Shown piece after piece: positions 5,681 to 5,736 of a stretch of DNA of 5,736 bases. How positions within the stretch are numbered: position 1 is the first letter of the stretch; every line of letters starts with the position of its first letter. Origin of the DNA: an uncultured Veillonella sp. (GTDB taxonomy: Bacteria > Bacillota > Negativicutes > Veillonellales > Veillonellaceae); contig CAKPSA010000073.1 in the NCBI GenBank assembly GCA_934183145.1, forward strand, positions 1 to 5,736. Direction: 5' to 3'. The translations under genes and the position numbers were made by a program. The notes under the pieces are model-generated. The model saw only the letters and a program-made list of their open reading frames with translations. It ran no database searches and was not told the DNA's origin.

Positions 5681-5736
5681 GCTGGCGTAGCTCAATAGGT
5701 AGAGCAGCTGACTTGTAATCAGCAGGTTGTGGGTTC
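5681..5736 (+). tRNA. tRNA-Thr (anticodon TGT), 3' end cut by window edge
   Basis: The first 56 nt of a tRNA fold as expected: acceptor strand GCTGGCG (5681-5687), TA at positions 8-9, D stem GCTC/GAGC, anticodon stem GCTGA (5707-5711) pairing with TCAGC (5719-5723), loop CTTGTAA with anticodon TGT (5714-5716), variable loop AGGTT, T-stem strand GTGGG and the start of the T loop, TTC. TGT reads ACA and other ACN threonine codons. The T-stem 3' strand, acceptor 3' strand and any encoded CCA lie outside. Further tRNA genes may follow, as the strong double promoter suggests. Confidence 0.95.

Overview
The window is an AT-rich bacterial chromosome segment, almost fully coding and all on the + strand. 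Gene content and style (a PASTA-bearing class B penicillin-binding protein, HypA/HypB, UppP, strong Shine-Dalgarno sites, A/T-tract tRNA promoters) suggest a low-GC Firmicute. My best guess is a Negativicute such as Veillonella. That guess rests on recognising protein style, not on a database search.

Layout: (1) 1-765 is the 3' part of a class B PBP gene (KTG box plus one C-terminal PASTA domain). (2) 766-883 is an intergenic stretch with an imperfect inverted repeat, a TATAAT box and a strong intrinsic terminator. (3) 884-4619 is a tightly packed run: folD, hypA (8-nt overlap), hypB (15-nt gap), an unrecognised exported two-repeat protein (ATGA overlap with hypB), and a small BrxF-like P-loop protein (28-nt gap). 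(4) 4696-5493 is uppP, which could be the end of the same operon. (5) 5494-5680 holds two consensus-like promoters with extended -10 elements, driving a tRNA-Thr(TGT) whose 3' end is cut by the window edge.

Functionally, the flanks serve the cell wall: the PBP makes cross-links and UppP recycles the undecaprenyl carrier. The centre combines one-carbon folate metabolism (FolD) with nickel insertion for [NiFe]-hydrogenase (HypA/HypB). The two genes after hypB have no obvious link to nickel maturation.

Three points deserve attention. FolD keeps its overall fold motifs but carries Met and Leu where the cyclohydrolase Lys and its Gln partner should be. A BrxF-like protein, known from BREX type 3 phage defence loci, stands alone here with no other BREX gene. 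The exported protein coupled to hypB contains an internal duplication of unknown function. No mobile element, CRISPR array or complete new multi-gene system is visible.
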